From: Streptococcus entericus DSM 14446
Lineage (GTDB): Bacteria; Bacillota; Bacilli; Lactobacillales; Streptococcaceae
DNA: 64,000 nt
Reading direction: 5' to 3'
NCBI RefSeq assembly: GCF_000380025.1
Contig: NZ_KB904182.1
Location: 41,773 to 105,772, forward strand
Shown here one piece after another: positions 19,601 to 27,055 of the stretch (positions within the stretch are counted from its first letter, which is position 1; each line of letters starts with the position of its first letter). Made by a program: the position numbers and the translations under genes. The notes below the pieces were generated by a model. That model searched no databases, was not told the origin of the DNA, and worked only from the letters and a program-made list of their open reading frames with translations.

Positions 19601-21064
19601 ATTAAGCTCGATCAACTTATCCGAAAATTGGTCCATCGTGATCTCGCCTTCGGATAAGGCTTTCTTGAATTCAGCGACATTGTTTTTGCCAAACGCTGTC
19701 GCCATTTTATTCATCAATCCCGGTGCCGCTTCTGCAATCGAATTGAATTCTTCTGCCTGTAACTTCCCGGATCCTAGCGCTTGGTTAAATTGCCTTAGGG
19801 CAAAACCGGCGTTTTCGGTCGTAGCTCCGTATCCTAACATAGCGTTGTTGAATGCCAATGCCAAATCTGTACCACGATCGAGATTTCCTGTCGTTATGGT
19901 TAGTTGTTGAGCAGCAGAAACTGCACTATCCAACGTTGTGGGCAGACCTTCGATGCCGTTTGAAAGCTTGTCAATCGCTCCTTTAGACTGCTCTGCCGAA
20001 TAGCCGAACAACTCCATAGTTTTAGGGAAACGGTTCATCGTATCCACACGACTAACTGCGCCGTCAAGAGCCCCAGTTACCGCACTTATAGCCCTTTGAG
20101 CTACTGCCATTAAGCTGAACGCTGAGACGATACTTGAAATGGTACTTCTTAGCCTTTCGCCTGCGCTTGCTGAGTTAGCGAATTTTTGGCTTATCCCATT
20201 GAGAACACTAGTCGCTTTGGCCGACAGGTTGGTAAAACCATTACCCAAAGCACTGGCCATCTTAGTTGATAGATTGGCTATGCTCGAGACCAGTTTTCCA
20301 CCAAAGGAGTTGCTGATTTTGTCGGCTGTGCTATCAAATTTTGATTTCAGGCGACTTAAAGACTGGGCAGCACTCGAAACGATTCCAGAAAAAACATCAT
20401 TCCAAGATGATTTTCCAAGACTTAAAGCGGTTTTTGACAATGTCGAAACCAATTCTGATCTTAAAAAACCAACCTTAGCTGCAGTTGAAATAGCACTGTT
20501 TCCGATCGCGCGAAAAACGCCAGAATGACTCTGCATATTATTTGCAGAGTTAAGAAAGGCGCCGCCTACCGCAGTTAGTTTACTTATCGCTCCATCTGCA
20601 AATTTATTAACTGCATGATGCAGTTGAGAAATAGCGGCGCTTGGTTTGCTGATAGCCTTACTGATATCAAAATTAAAAGTTTTTGCTATACTTGCATTAA
20701 TCTTACTACCAACAGCTGAAACTGTCGTCTGAACAGCTGTCATGGCTCGTGCAAATCCATTTTTTATGGGTTGGGGAATTTTTTCGCCAATGGATGCCGC
20801 AATCCGCTGGATTTGACCCAAGGACAAATTCAAACCCGTTGAAAAAGCATTCCCGAGTCGTTGCCCCAGAGATTGGCCATTGCTTGCCAACTGCGCCATA
20901 GTCTGACCAACCATCTTGACCAGACCATTTGAACTGTTGACAGCTGCATCCTGTGCCCTCTGAAAAGCCTTCTGAGTACTAGCTTGGATTTGATTCATTG
21001 CCTGCTGATAGTCTTTTATATCCGCGCCGACATACGCAAAGATAGACCCATCAAATTGTGCCAT
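16601..21064 (-). CDS. Tail tape measure protein
   Basis: A 1,487-residue protein whose length sets tail length. N-terminal coiled coils lead to the TMP core with NRFPKTMELFGYSAEQ and QLTITTGNLDRGTDLALAF. The middle holds about ten hydrophobic repeats of 22 residues with pattern LPxIIxxGxxLIxxLxxGIxQ (coded around 18060-18720), followed by Asn/Ala/Thr/Met-rich repeats and a short C-terminal domain with LDIHSPSRETKELGSF. Longest gene after the spike; opposite-strand frames here are shadows. Confidence 0.92.
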   Translation of the reverse strand: MAQFDGSIFAYVGADIKDYQQAMNQIQASTQKAFQRAQDAAVNSSNGLVKMVGQTMAQLASNGQSLGQRLGNAFSTGLNLSLGQIQRIAASIGEKIPQPIKNGFARAMTAVQTTVSAVGSKINASIAKTFNFDISKAISKPSAAISQLHHAVNKFADGAISKLTAVGGAFLNSANNMQSHSGVFRAIGNSAISTAAKVGFLRSELVSTLSKTALSLGKSSWNDVFSGIVSSAAQSLSRLKSKFDSTADKISNSFGGKLVSSIANLSTKMASALGNGFTNLSAKATSVLNGISQKFANSASAGERLRSTISSIVSAFSLMAVAQRAISAVTGALDGAVSRVDTMNRFPKTMELFGYSAEQSKGAIDKLSNGIEGLPTTLDSAVSAAQQLTITTGNLDRGTDLALAFNNAMLGYGATTENAGFALRQFNQALGSGKLQAEEFNSIAEAAPGLMNKMATAFGKNNVAEFKKALSEGEITMDQFSDKLIELNNEVGGFADMAQTSAGGIRTAMGNAKNAVVRGVAGMITAFDEAAKANGMKTIAENLLSLKPMILGAFDTVNNIIPNLVGAFARLKSMVKIDTSGFGAGIKAGFDLVNQALGEFAKKGEISKEVIDKIKAKIEEIGPKAIAAWALLNPKTAIATLLPLISKLGALGVFLGGLGAKFGAFGSIVGSAFSNVGGLIGVLAAKMTGLSGVFGMAASRGLSVLGTMTSAMTNIAGVAMAAIGPAAILGLVVVGLGLINSQFGAQIDQLLSIVNTKGPLIIQNLVGGITSKIPDLIASGVDLIAQFANSFAIMFPVLVQAGIDLISSLVQGVGANAGSLISSAITVIFTFVSSIVGALPQLLSLGMDLLANIASGIVSNIPLIAEQAQAIVTNFMSSMSANMPNIVAKGIEIIQNLVTGAIQMLPTILQIGTQVITGFISGLVSYLPQILTAGVSLIIQLVQGIIQNLPTIIQSGVQIIQSLISGIAQSLPQIIAAGIQLIVQLAMALIQGLPTIIQAGFDLIMGLGKAMVEAIPNALSGVWEGIKSGFTGVWDWVTGKNSEGAANTSAKITETATTVEATTANMAANVSTNMQLLADGVNVNMSTANLNANNQALQMLTGVTGQTSAMALTATNDTLALAMGVNDNLATASTNATANAQAMASGVNTATSTMNLDAVNQALSLSAGVSANMLQAQTNATSAAQVANTQVAANFNQMQTSANSAASGLATKVTAELNKASSSANSASAKISSDITSNFDKAKSSATSAMNGLSSAVTSGMNKITSAVQSSGNKMNSVFANTFNQVRSVTQSGMAGVASAISNGMNQSLSVTTSTGANMVAIMNGTVRAMASAGYNAGIGFGNGLAGTAGYIYSVANSIAANVSATIRRALDIHSPSRETKELGSFTGEGFAIGMAGWLGDIKDIGKEYALAVTDQKWGVESSMTLSGQVSNSGIASSIESLSDEVKNTSLAEPVFEVHNEIVGDKIYTHVKEKEAREEAKNDYFNY

Positions 21065-21081
21065 CTTCCCCTCCTTTCTTT

Positions 21082-21403
21082 TTATCGATTCATGAAATAG
21101 TCGTTCAATTTTTTAAGTTTTTCCGCCAGATTATCACTACTCTGCTGGCCAGTCGAATGATTGTCATTAAACAAATTCCGGACCTTGTCACGATCTTTTC
21201 TCTTGCTCAGCTTACTTGCACTAACTTTCTTAGCATTTAGCGTATAGCGCAACTCCAAAGCCAAGGCAGATAGATTTTCACGCTCCTCAATCTGTCTGTA
21301 ATGCAGACCTTCAAGGATGGCATCTAGCTCCCACTTGTTCAGTGAGTAGATAAGCTCTAAGTCTGTCAGTCCTAGTCTGGCACACTCTGTTAAGATGCTG
21401 CGC
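21082..21403 (-). CDS. Tail chaperone C-terminal extension (gpGT-like), reached by -1 frameshift
   Basis: This frame is open for about 107 codons down to 21082 and codes for a basic helical domain (TECARLGLTDLELIY, WELDAILEGLHYRQIEERE, then a charged tail). No ATG or GTG exists at its start; the only in-frame TTG codons lie deep inside the domain. It overlaps the end of the gpG-like gene in the -1 frame and would be translated as a fusion after a slip near 21402-21408. gpG/gpGT frameshift pairs between major tail protein and tape measure are nearly universal in siphoviruses; they chaperone tape measure folding and recruit tube subunits. Confidence 0.7.
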
Positions 21404-21839
21404 TTTTCATCTCGGTAATAGTTTCTTCTACCGCTTTGACCTGCAGCTCGTCTACGTCTTTCTGGCTCTTCATGTACTTGAGGACTTTTTCTATATTCGC
21501 GATATATTTCAAAATCTTCCCTTTGAAAAAACCAGATTCCACCATTTCATCTTGGATACCTTTAAAAAGCTCATCTGTGTCAGTCGCTTCATGATCTTCC
21601 AGCCATGTTACGATAGCAGTGATTGCTTCGTTTTCGCTGGTTTTGTCTGTTGACAAGACAATCAAATCAACAATGCCTTGGTCATCTTTGTTTAAGATTT
21701 TGCTAAATAGGTTAGCCACGCCATCGTTGTTCTTTTCACCAGTCTGAGCGTTAGTAGTCGCCAATTTCTTGTCAATCGCAAACATTAAGCGGTAGTCGAA
21801 TTTAATCTCGACAGGTTTGTTTTTTACTGTAAATTCCAT
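21390..21839 (-). CDS. Tail assembly chaperone (gpG-like)
   Basis: A 149-residue acidic protein lying between major tail protein and tape measure, with FDYRLMFAIDKKL near the start and a helical C-terminus. Size, position and overlap with an ORF lacking a start codon identify it as the short product of the tail chaperone frameshift pair. It acts in the cytoplasm during tail assembly and is absent from virions in studied phages. Confidence 0.78.
   Translation of the reverse strand: MEFTVKNKPVEIKFDYRLMFAIDKKLATTNAQTGEKNNDGVANLFSKILNKDDQGIVDLIVLSTDKTSENEAITAIVTWLEDHEATDTDELFKGIQDEMVESGFFKGKILKYIANIEKVLKYMKSQKDVDELQVKAVEETITEMKSAAS
21402..21408 (-). other. Candidate -1 frameshift site
   Basis: Minus-strand GAAAAGC, read ATG-AAA-AGC in the gpG frame, lies four codons before the gpG stop within the overlap of the two open frames. 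The heptamer is not an ideal slippery sequence, and the open overlap extends further upstream, so the exact slip position is uncertain. Confidence 0.4.
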
Positions 21840-21849
21840 GATTCCTCCA

Positions 21850-21881
21850 TAAAAAGAAAAGGGATGACACTTGCCATCCCT
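21850..21881 (-). terminator. Terminator after the major tail protein
   Basis: Minus-strand AGGGATG - 8-base loop - CATCCCT followed by TTTTCTTTTT. It would lower transcription of the tail chaperone and tape measure relative to the major tail protein. Confidence 0.75.
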
Positions 21882-21886
21882 GTTAA

Positions 21887-22477
21887 TTAGTCTTCGGACT
21901 TTTTGATGTTGTCGTAATCACCGGTTGTTTCGCCTGGGTTTTGGTATTCGTAAACATCATTTAGCAAAGCGATTTCCTCATCAGAGAGCGGGAATTCGCC
22001 GTTCTGCAACTTACCAACAATGCTGGCCGTATAATTAGCTTCGACGATATCTTCTATACCTTCACTGTATTCGATGTCACCAATTTTAGCGTAACCGAAT
22101 TTAGCAGGATAAACGTCTTTTTGAGAAAGATTACCTTTACCTTTCTTCTTAAGACTTTCGTCAACCAGAACGCGCCAAATTTTTACAGATTCTCCCGTAT
22201 CATTTGCTTTTTCGATAACCGCTACTGACGGATCGGCTGGCGCAAATTTAGTCGTTAATTCGATTTCGTGAGCTGTATTGGTCTTGTCCAACAAGAGGCC
22301 TTGTTGCGTTTGCTCGTCAGAGTATTCAGCGCCCAAGGTCAAGCCACCATCAGTACGATAAGCAGGCAAGATAGCATTGCTACCAAGTTTTGCATGAATA
22401 GATTGAATAAAGTAAAAGACCTTCTTGCCAGATAATGGCTTAGCGGTCGTTACTTTGATTTGTTCAGTTACTTCCAT
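21887..22477 (-). CDS. Major tail (tube) protein
   Basis: A 196-residue protein of the TP901-1/phi13 major tail family: KKVFYFIQSIHAKLGSNAILPAYRTDG at the start (shown in parts: FIQSIHAKLGS, LPAYRTDGG), KIWRVLVDESLKKKGKG in the middle, and an acidic tail. Hexamers of this protein stack to form the tail tube. Followed by an intrinsic terminator, as expected for the most abundant tail protein. Confidence 0.88.
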   Translation of the reverse strand: MEVTEQIKVTTAKPLSGKKVFYFIQSIHAKLGSNAILPAYRTDGGLTLGAEYSDEQTQQGLLLDKTNTAHEIELTTKFAPADPSVAVIEKANDTGESVKIWRVLVDESLKKKGKGNLSQKDVYPAKFGYAKIGDIEYSEGIEDIVEANYTASIVGKLQNGEFPLSDEEIALLNDVYEYQNPGETTGDYDNIKKSED

Positions 22478-22489
22478 TTAATTCTCCTT

Positions 22490-22849
22490 TTAAAAAATTG
22501 TGTCAGAGACTGTAATAGCGACATGATAAACCTCACGCCCTATACTGTCATCTGGAATGATATTGGCTGTGGCATTTCGTCTCCCTAGCGCTCGCAGAGC
22601 CTTAGATTTCATCTCCTCGGCCTCTGTCCGACTAGTCCCATCGAGGTACAAGTCAATATTTACCCGTATATCCTCAATCAAGACCCCCGTCTGGGCAGTT
22701 CGTGAGGTATCGGAGTTGTTAGACCCAATGACAGCAAACGGCTCCATTTGGTCAGCGCTAGGTAATTTAAAAAAGATTGGAATAGCCAAAACTTCCAACC
22801 GCTTGGCAATGTCACTTAAAAATAGGGTAGATGGCGAATAGTGCGTCAT
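22490..22849 (-). CDS. Tail terminator/completion protein
   Basis: A 119-residue protein lying between the HK97-gp10-like protein and the major tail protein, the usual place of the tail terminator (gpU-like). Motifs include SDIAKRLEVLAIPIF, VRVNIDLYLDG-like IRVNIDLYLDG and VYHVAITVSDTIF. Assignment is positional with family-like features. Confidence 0.65.
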   Translation of the reverse strand: MTHYSPSTLFLSDIAKRLEVLAIPIFFKLPSADQMEPFAVIGSNNSDTSRTAQTGVLIEDIRVNIDLYLDGTSRTEAEEMKSKALRALGRRNATANIIPDDSIGREVYHVAITVSDTIF

Positions 22850-22856
22850 GCTTCAC

Positions 22857-23201
22857 CTACTTTCCGTAAATTTTCCTTAGATTATTGATCAACTTCGGTC
22901 TTTCTGCATCGATTGCAGGAGCCATAAACGGCTTAGCGCGCATTTTACGCGTCCCTTTTTCTACATATATCGCATAGTGCTGAGGTGCTGTAACCTTATA
23001 CGTTAACTTGCCAGCTTTTATTGAGAAAATAGTATTCCTTAACACCCCTTTTTTGACAGGGGCATTTACCTTAGCCGATCGCTCAATCCGCAAACTAGAA
23101 CGTTCTAGTTCTTTCTCCGTGGCTACTTGGGCTTGCTTGCTCTTATAGGCCATCTGACGGACCAAGCGATCAACTCCTTTAACCTTAAACTTAATGCTCA
23201 T
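22857..23201 (-). CDS. HK97 gp10-family head-tail protein
   Basis: A 114-residue basic protein with the gp10-type pattern: helical N-terminus, RSAKVNAPVKKGVLRNTI, and a C-terminal YVEKGTRKMRAKPFMAPA. In siphoviruses this protein acts at the neck or tail-completion step. Overlaps the upstream head-closure gene by 4 bases. Confidence 0.85.
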   Translation of the reverse strand: MSIKFKVKGVDRLVRQMAYKSKQAQVATEKELERSSLRIERSAKVNAPVKKGVLRNTIFSIKAGKLTYKVTAPQHYAIYVEKGTRKMRAKPFMAPAIDAERPKLINNLRKIYGK

Positions 23202-23476
23202 AGGTAGATTACCGTCTGATTCCGATGGTGGATTTTACCGCTTATCTTACGGATTTTGCCTTGATATTTAACCTCAACGAATCCATCATATCTCCCCTTG
23301 AGATAAAGTTTAAAGCGGTCATGGCTATAGTTGCCAAAAATCCCCATCTGCTCATCAATGGAAAATCCACCGCGGAAACACGGAATAGGCTTAGACTCTT
23401 TCTTGACGATTTTCTCGCCCAGCAATTCCTTTTGCGCTGTGGTTGTAATCAGGATAACGCGGTCTGCATACCTCAT
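23198..23476 (-). CDS. Head closure protein
   Basis: A 92-residue small beta protein beginning MRYADRVILIT and containing FKLYLKGRYDGF and KIRKISGKIHHR. It resembles SPP1 gp16/head-tail adaptor proteins that close the head after packaging. Overlaps its neighbours by 4 bases on each side, showing tight translational coupling in the connector block. Confidence 0.75.
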   Translation of the reverse strand: MRYADRVILITTTAQKELLGEKIVKKESKPIPCFRGGFSIDEQMGIFGNYSHDRFKLYLKGRYDGFVEVKYQGKIRKISGKIHHRNQTVIYL

Positions 23477-23823
23477 AAGACAAACACCCGTCCCGGACTC
23501 GCTTGCCCAGACCGGCCAAAAGCCTTCTGGAGCATATCGTCATAAGGCAGAAACTCATTCTTGTTGTCGTAATACGACACCGAATGCCCTTCCACACTTT
23601 CTGACCTTGCCCCCTCAGAACCTCGCCTGTTAAATCGTTTGATGGTGCAGTCCTCGAAGATAAACGAATAGGCGTCATCAATCTCTGTGACGCCGTACTC
23701 CGCTTTGAAGTGCTTAATCACTCTCTCCAAGAGCATGTTAAGCAAATTATCCTGCAAATTGTCCGTGATTTCTAAGTCAATCTTAATATTATCAATAATC
23801 TTTTGCTTGTCGAGTAGTGCCAT
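23473..23823 (-). CDS. Head-tail connector protein (gp6/gp15-like)
   Basis: A 116-residue protein with an N-terminal helical segment (DKQKIIDNIKIDLEI, LLNMLLERVIKHFKAEYG) typical of phage_connect_1/gp6-like adaptors that bind under the portal. The C-terminal part has FEDCTIKRFNRRGSEGA. Position directly after the capsid gene supports the call. Confidence 0.82.
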   Translation of the reverse strand: MALLDKQKIIDNIKIDLEITDNLQDNLLNMLLERVIKHFKAEYGVTEIDDAYSFIFEDCTIKRFNRRGSEGARSESVEGHSVSYYDNKNEFLPYDDMLQKAFGRSGQASPGRVFVL

Positions 23824-23840
23824 GCGACACCTCCTAGCTG

Positions 23841-24878
23841 TTAAGGCTCAATGTCTAGCATGTAAACATTGTCCAGTTGTTCAAACGATGGCAAGGCAAT
23901 CATTGATACCTTGGTCTGTACGTTGACGGGGTCCGTTTCCTTAGTCGTCGTGATGGCGATGCCGGTTTCAACGATAGACACCTCGGCGTTGTTTACGCCA
24001 GACATAAGGTCGCTCTCTTCTGGAGTTGTGCCAAATACTGTTCGACCTAATGCAGCATTAGGCGCAAAAGTGACAGTCCCGTCTGGGAAGTATTTCTTGA
24101 TGGTGCCGTCCTCGTCACGATAGGTGTCATCTACCACTTGGATAGACAGACCGTGCTCATCTTTGAGATAGTCCGTAAACTCACGCTTAGTGACAGACGA
24201 CCCAGCAGGTGCAAGTGGTTTGATAATTGTTACTGTACTTGCTGCATTTTTGGCCAAAGCGAAGGTCTTGCCATTCATGATAAGGACCTCGGCTTTACCA
24301 CCTAGAGCTGATAGAGCGTTGGTTGCTGCCTCAATATCTGCCAGCGGCGTAGCTTTAGCGGCAGACCAGGCCGTCTTAACTGTCCCTTTGTGAGATTCTT
24401 CCACACCGTAGTCATAGTCTAGACTTTGACCGTTAGAAACCACAGAGATTTTACCAGTCGCGAGAACCTGCATACGCATCGCTTCCAAACGGGCCTTGGC
24501 ACCAGAAACTAGGGACGTTTGATCATCGAAAATTGTTTGCAAAACAGTGTCAATTAAAGCTGTGTTGTTGGTCTGTTGCAAGATATTCAACTGCTGGCGC
24601 TCCTTTTCCTTGACCAATAGCGACTCTTTGAAAAACGGCATTTCTTCTTCGGTCAAAGTAACCGAAATGCGGTCACGAATCGTCACCTTAGTATCAAAAG
24701 CAGATGCGCGAAGAACAACTGGCTTACCTGCCGCGCCCTTTACAAAGGCCAGCTTCAAGCCTAATTGCTTAGTGACTGGGAATGCTTTCTCCCCAAAAGT
24801 AGTATCGACATTCTGCTTAGCAGCGTTGTAGTAACCTGCTAGATTAGCAGCTGTAACTGTATCATAAATTAAAGCCAT
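23841..24878 (-). CDS. Major capsid protein, lambda gpE family
   Basis: A 345-residue protein with features of the phage major capsid protein E family: FGEKAFPVTKQLGLKL, VTIRDRISVTLTEEEMPFF, YDYGVEESHKGTVK, and LMSGVNNAEVSIVETGIA near the C-terminus. It has the HK97 fold by family and forms the icosahedral shell. It follows a gpD-like decoration protein and a scaffold protein, as in lambda-type heads. Confidence 0.9.
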   Translation of the reverse strand: MALIYDTVTAANLAGYYNAAKQNVDTTFGEKAFPVTKQLGLKLAFVKGAAGKPVVLRASAFDTKVTIRDRISVTLTEEEMPFFKESLLVKEKERQQLNILQQTNNTALIDTVLQTIFDDQTSLVSGAKARLEAMRMQVLATGKISVVSNGQSLDYDYGVEESHKGTVKTAWSAAKATPLADIEAATNALSALGGKAEVLIMNGKTFALAKNAASTVTIIKPLAPAGSSVTKREFTDYLKDEHGLSIQVVDDTYRDEDGTIKKYFPDGTVTFAPNAALGRTVFGTTPEESDLMSGVNNAEVSIVETGIAITTTKETDPVNVQTKVSMIALPSFEQLDNVYMLDIEP

Positions 24879-24881
24879 ATA

Positions 24882-25262
24882 TTAGACTCCTTTCACAAAT
24901 TGGATATGTGGCAGTTTAGCCTTGACGTTAGCGTCAACAGTGCCACTGTTACAACGATCCTCACGGATAGTCCCACGGTAAACAAGCGCCGCTGATGCAT
25001 CGCTATCCGTCACGTCAACATCTGTCAGTAAAATACCATCAACGTATTCAGCAGATGTATCATTAGTCAGCTTCTTGACTTTTTTAGTACGATCAGCAAA
25101 GATGGACGCACCATCACCAGCCAAAAACGTACCGGCCTTTAAAATCTTACGACCATTCTCGGTTACAGTTCCTGTAGTCGTCTTATCGACCGTCACAGAG
25201 ATAGCTTCATACGGCAAATTGTGCAAAATCTCAGCACTTGTGCCTAGTTTTGTTGTTTTCAT
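24882..25262 (-). CDS. Head decoration protein (gpD-like)
   Basis: A 126-residue beta-rich protein immediately upstream of the capsid gene, with GRKILKAGTFLAGDGASIF and YVDGILLTDVDVTD. The pattern (gated small beta domain, 'extra component' repeats) and position fit decoration proteins that cement lambda-E-type capsids. Direct family evidence is moderate. Confidence 0.7.
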   Translation of the reverse strand: MKTTKLGTSAEILHNLPYEAISVTVDKTTTGTVTENGRKILKAGTFLAGDGASIFADRTKKVKKLTNDTSAEYVDGILLTDVDVTDSDASAALVYRGTIREDRCNSGTVDANVKAKLPHIQFVKGV

Positions 25263-25283
25263 AACAACCTCCTTGTGTATTGA

Positions 25284-25895
25284 TTAATCCACTAACTTAC
25301 TGCTGTTTTGAGCGACAGTAGCTCCCAAACGAGCGCCGTAGTTAGTTGCGTTAGATGCACCAGTTCCGCCACTTCGTGGAGAATCCTGGCGCAACGATTC
25401 CTTAACTTTTGCATTAACTGCTTTATTAAAAGCAGACTCAAACGCCCCAACCTTTTCTAGGGCTGTTTCTGCATCACCAACAGCCAATAATTCAGCAAAT
25501 TCAACAGGCAACCCTTTTTCTGCCAAATCTTTTGTAACCTGGACAGTCAATTTTTCCTGTTCAAATGCTGCCCGTTCCTTGGCAAATTGGGCCTGCTGGT
25601 CTTCAAATTCCTTACGTTCCCGCTCAGCAGCTGATAAATTGGCATAGTCTTTTTCTTTTTTGATAGCTTCGGCGATACGGTCTTGCTCGCCCTTCTTATA
25701 ATTCTCCAAGGACTTATGCACGGCCTTGTTGATAAGACTGTCCAATTCTGACTGTGATTGCGGACCCTTAAAGGTCTCTGCTCCGTCATCGCCAACTACT
25801 TCTGTCGGCTCTTGAGTTTCTGTTTCTTGAACAGATGCAGAACCTGTTCCTGTATCTGCTGAGTGCTTGAGTAATTCTGCTAAAGTTTTCTTCAT
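25284..25895 (-). CDS. Capsid scaffolding protein (DUF4355)
   Basis: A 203-residue, highly charged coiled-coil protein: acidic Thr/Glu/Gly-rich start, a long helix with ERERKEFEDQQAQFAKER (about 105-125), and a short basic C-terminus with DSPRSGGTGASN. This is the DUF4355 scaffold pattern. It organises procapsid assembly and leaves before DNA packaging. Confidence 0.85.
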   Translation of the reverse strand: MKKTLAELLKHSADTGTGSASVQETETQEPTEVVGDDGAETFKGPQSQSELDSLINKAVHKSLENYKKGEQDRIAEAIKKEKDYANLSAAERERKEFEDQQAQFAKERAAFEQEKLTVQVTKDLAEKGLPVEFAELLAVGDAETALEKVGAFESAFNKAVNAKVKESLRQDSPRSGGTGASNATNYGARLGATVAQNSSKLVD

Positions 25896-26100
25896 GTTTT
25901 CCTCCTGCTAGTCTTATTTGTCACAGATAGCCTCTAACGCTTCACCAGAGCCACGAGAACGGACGTCTCACGCTCTCTAGTCCCTTCCGAATGGTTTTGG
26001 TCCACCTTTGCAAATAAGCCACGCTATGATGATTTTTTGCCTAGTTTAACGCCATGCGACAGGGCGAAAAGAAAACCGCCTCGATTTCGACACGGTTAAA
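25896..26100. other. 205-bp non-coding gap upstream of the scaffold gene
   Basis: No ORF of note on either strand. On the minus strand AGAGC..GAGA..TCTC..GCTCT folds into a two-part hairpin (about 25944-25975), and a second GC-richer segment lies near 26060-26090. I see no clear promoter. It may be a 5' leader regulating head-gene expression or a packaging-related structure. Confidence 0.35.
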
Positions 26101-26538
26101 TTATTTACGGCCGAATAAGCCTTTTTTCTTATTTTTCCTAAATTCAATAACTGCCTCATCTAAATCAACTCGCATCGATTTATTTTCAGCTTCTAAAACA
26201 TCAAAGCGTGCGTTCGTTGCCTCCACATTCTGTAAATAGACTACTTGAAGCAAGCCCTCTAAACGCTCAAGCAAGTCAGCTTCAGCAAGGTTGGCACGCA
26301 ACCGAATCTCCTCTATCTCCTGCTTGGACTGCTCTAGCCATTGTTCGACGGCTTTGTTTAGCAGGTCAAAGCGGTTGTTGGCAGCCTCAGCGTTCTGCTC
26401 CACAATCGCCCGCAATTCTGCCATCTCTCGCTTGACCTGAGCTAGCTGGTTGCCGTAGTATTCAATGACCTCTTGTTGCAGGTTGTTAGCTCGCTGTAAC
26501 TCTGCTAACAAGCATTTCTTCTTAATCCGTTTGTTCAT
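26101..26538 (-). CDS. Coiled-coil phage protein, unknown
   Basis: A 145-residue protein made of consecutive coiled coils (LQRANNLQQEVIEYYGNQL, VKREMAELRAIVEQN, ARFDVLEAENKSMRVDLDE) with basic ends (MNKRIKKK and RKNKKKGLFGRK). The phrase ANNRFDLL/ATNARFDVL appears twice, an internal duplication. Lies in the head region but no function is known. Its ATG overlaps the stop of the small ORF upstream (ATGA). Confidence 0.6.
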   Translation of the reverse strand: MNKRIKKKCLLAELQRANNLQQEVIEYYGNQLAQVKREMAELRAIVEQNAEAANNRFDLLNKAVEQWLEQSKQEIEEIRLRANLAEADLLERLEGLLQVVYLQNVEATNARFDVLEAENKSMRVDLDEAVIEFRKNKKKGLFGRK

Positions 26539-26651
26539 TTTTTTATTCCTTTCTTAAAACCTTCAAATACTGCTTCTGATAATTTCTTATAAAAAATAAT
26601 CGAAGGGTTGGGTGGCACAAACTTCTTTCTAAGGCATTCAATGATTTTCAT
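26535..26651 (-). CDS. Small basic protein, unknown (38 aa)
   Basis: ATG at 26651 opens a 38-residue frame (MKIIECLRKKFVPPNPS...FKKGIKK) ending in an ATGA overlap with the coiled-coil gene. The nearest strong SD (AAGGAG) is about 13 bases upstream, within the end of the previous gene, so translation is probably coupled. Basic, with an amphipathic helix. Confidence 0.45.
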   Translation of the reverse strand: MKIIECLRKKFVPPNPSIIFYKKLSEAVFEGFKKGIKK

Positions 26652-26658
26652 TTAAAAT

Positions 26659-26793
26659 TTACATCTCCTTGAAAAACATAATCAAAAAATCAGCTAGTCC
26701 TTTAATTGCTGATAAAGATAAAATAATTGAAAGTGCTCCTACAACCACAAAAATTGCAAATTGCAGTATTAGCCAAGTCAGACTTAAAATCAT
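26659..26793 (-). CDS. Small membrane protein, unknown (44 aa)
   Basis: A 44-residue frame preceded by an excellent AGGAGGAGAT site. Nearly the whole protein is one or two hydrophobic helices (LTWLILQFAIFVVVGAL, LADFLIMFF). It sits among head genes where small membrane proteins are unexpected; it could act in superinfection exclusion or be a spare holin-like protein. Function is not inferable from sequence. Confidence 0.6.
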   Translation of the reverse strand: MILSLTWLILQFAIFVVVGALSIILSLSAIKGLADFLIMFFKEM

Positions 26794-26813
26794 ATCTCCT
26801 CCTGTTTTTGGGT

Positions 26814-26846
26814 ACAAAAAAAGCACTTAGATTTCTCTAGGTGCTT
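26814..26846 (-). terminator. Terminator inside the head gene cluster
   Basis: Minus-strand AAGCACCTAGA - GAAA loop - TCTAAGTGCTT, then seven Ts. It overlaps the stop codon of the 69-residue gene and separates it from the small membrane protein. Confidence 0.7.
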
Positions 26847-27054
26847 ATGCAGTTTCCCAACGCCCCCCTACGGAACTTCCGTCGATAGGTTTTGGATTTG
26901 TAAAACTATATAGATAATCTTCTCCACTATCATCTACGACTCTAACTAAATCATCTGGAAGAAACTCTAAGACATCGTAAATATTACCGTTGGTTAAAGA
27001 ATCAACGCCGAATGACTCGCCGACATATCGTAATTTTGCAATGCTATTAGTCAT
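26845..27054 (-). CDS. Conserved phage hypothetical protein (69 aa)
   Basis: A 69-residue acidic protein (IAKLRYVGESFGVDSLTNG, YDVLEFLPDDLVRVVDDSGEDYLYSF) resembling small SH3-like beta-barrel proteins found beside minor head genes in Firmicute phages. Follows the minor head gene by one base with a good SD (AAGGAGAAAT). Role unknown. Confidence 0.6.
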   Translation of the reverse strand: MTNSIAKLRYVGESFGVDSLTNGNIYDVLEFLPDDLVRVVDDSGEDYLYSFTNPKPIDGSSVGGRWETA

Positions 27055-27055
27055 T

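Noticed and set aside
19284..19910. Long plus-strand ORF opposite the tape measure gene
   Set aside because: Shadow of the Ala/Ser/Asn-rich repeats of the tape measure gene; no SD and no recognisable domain.
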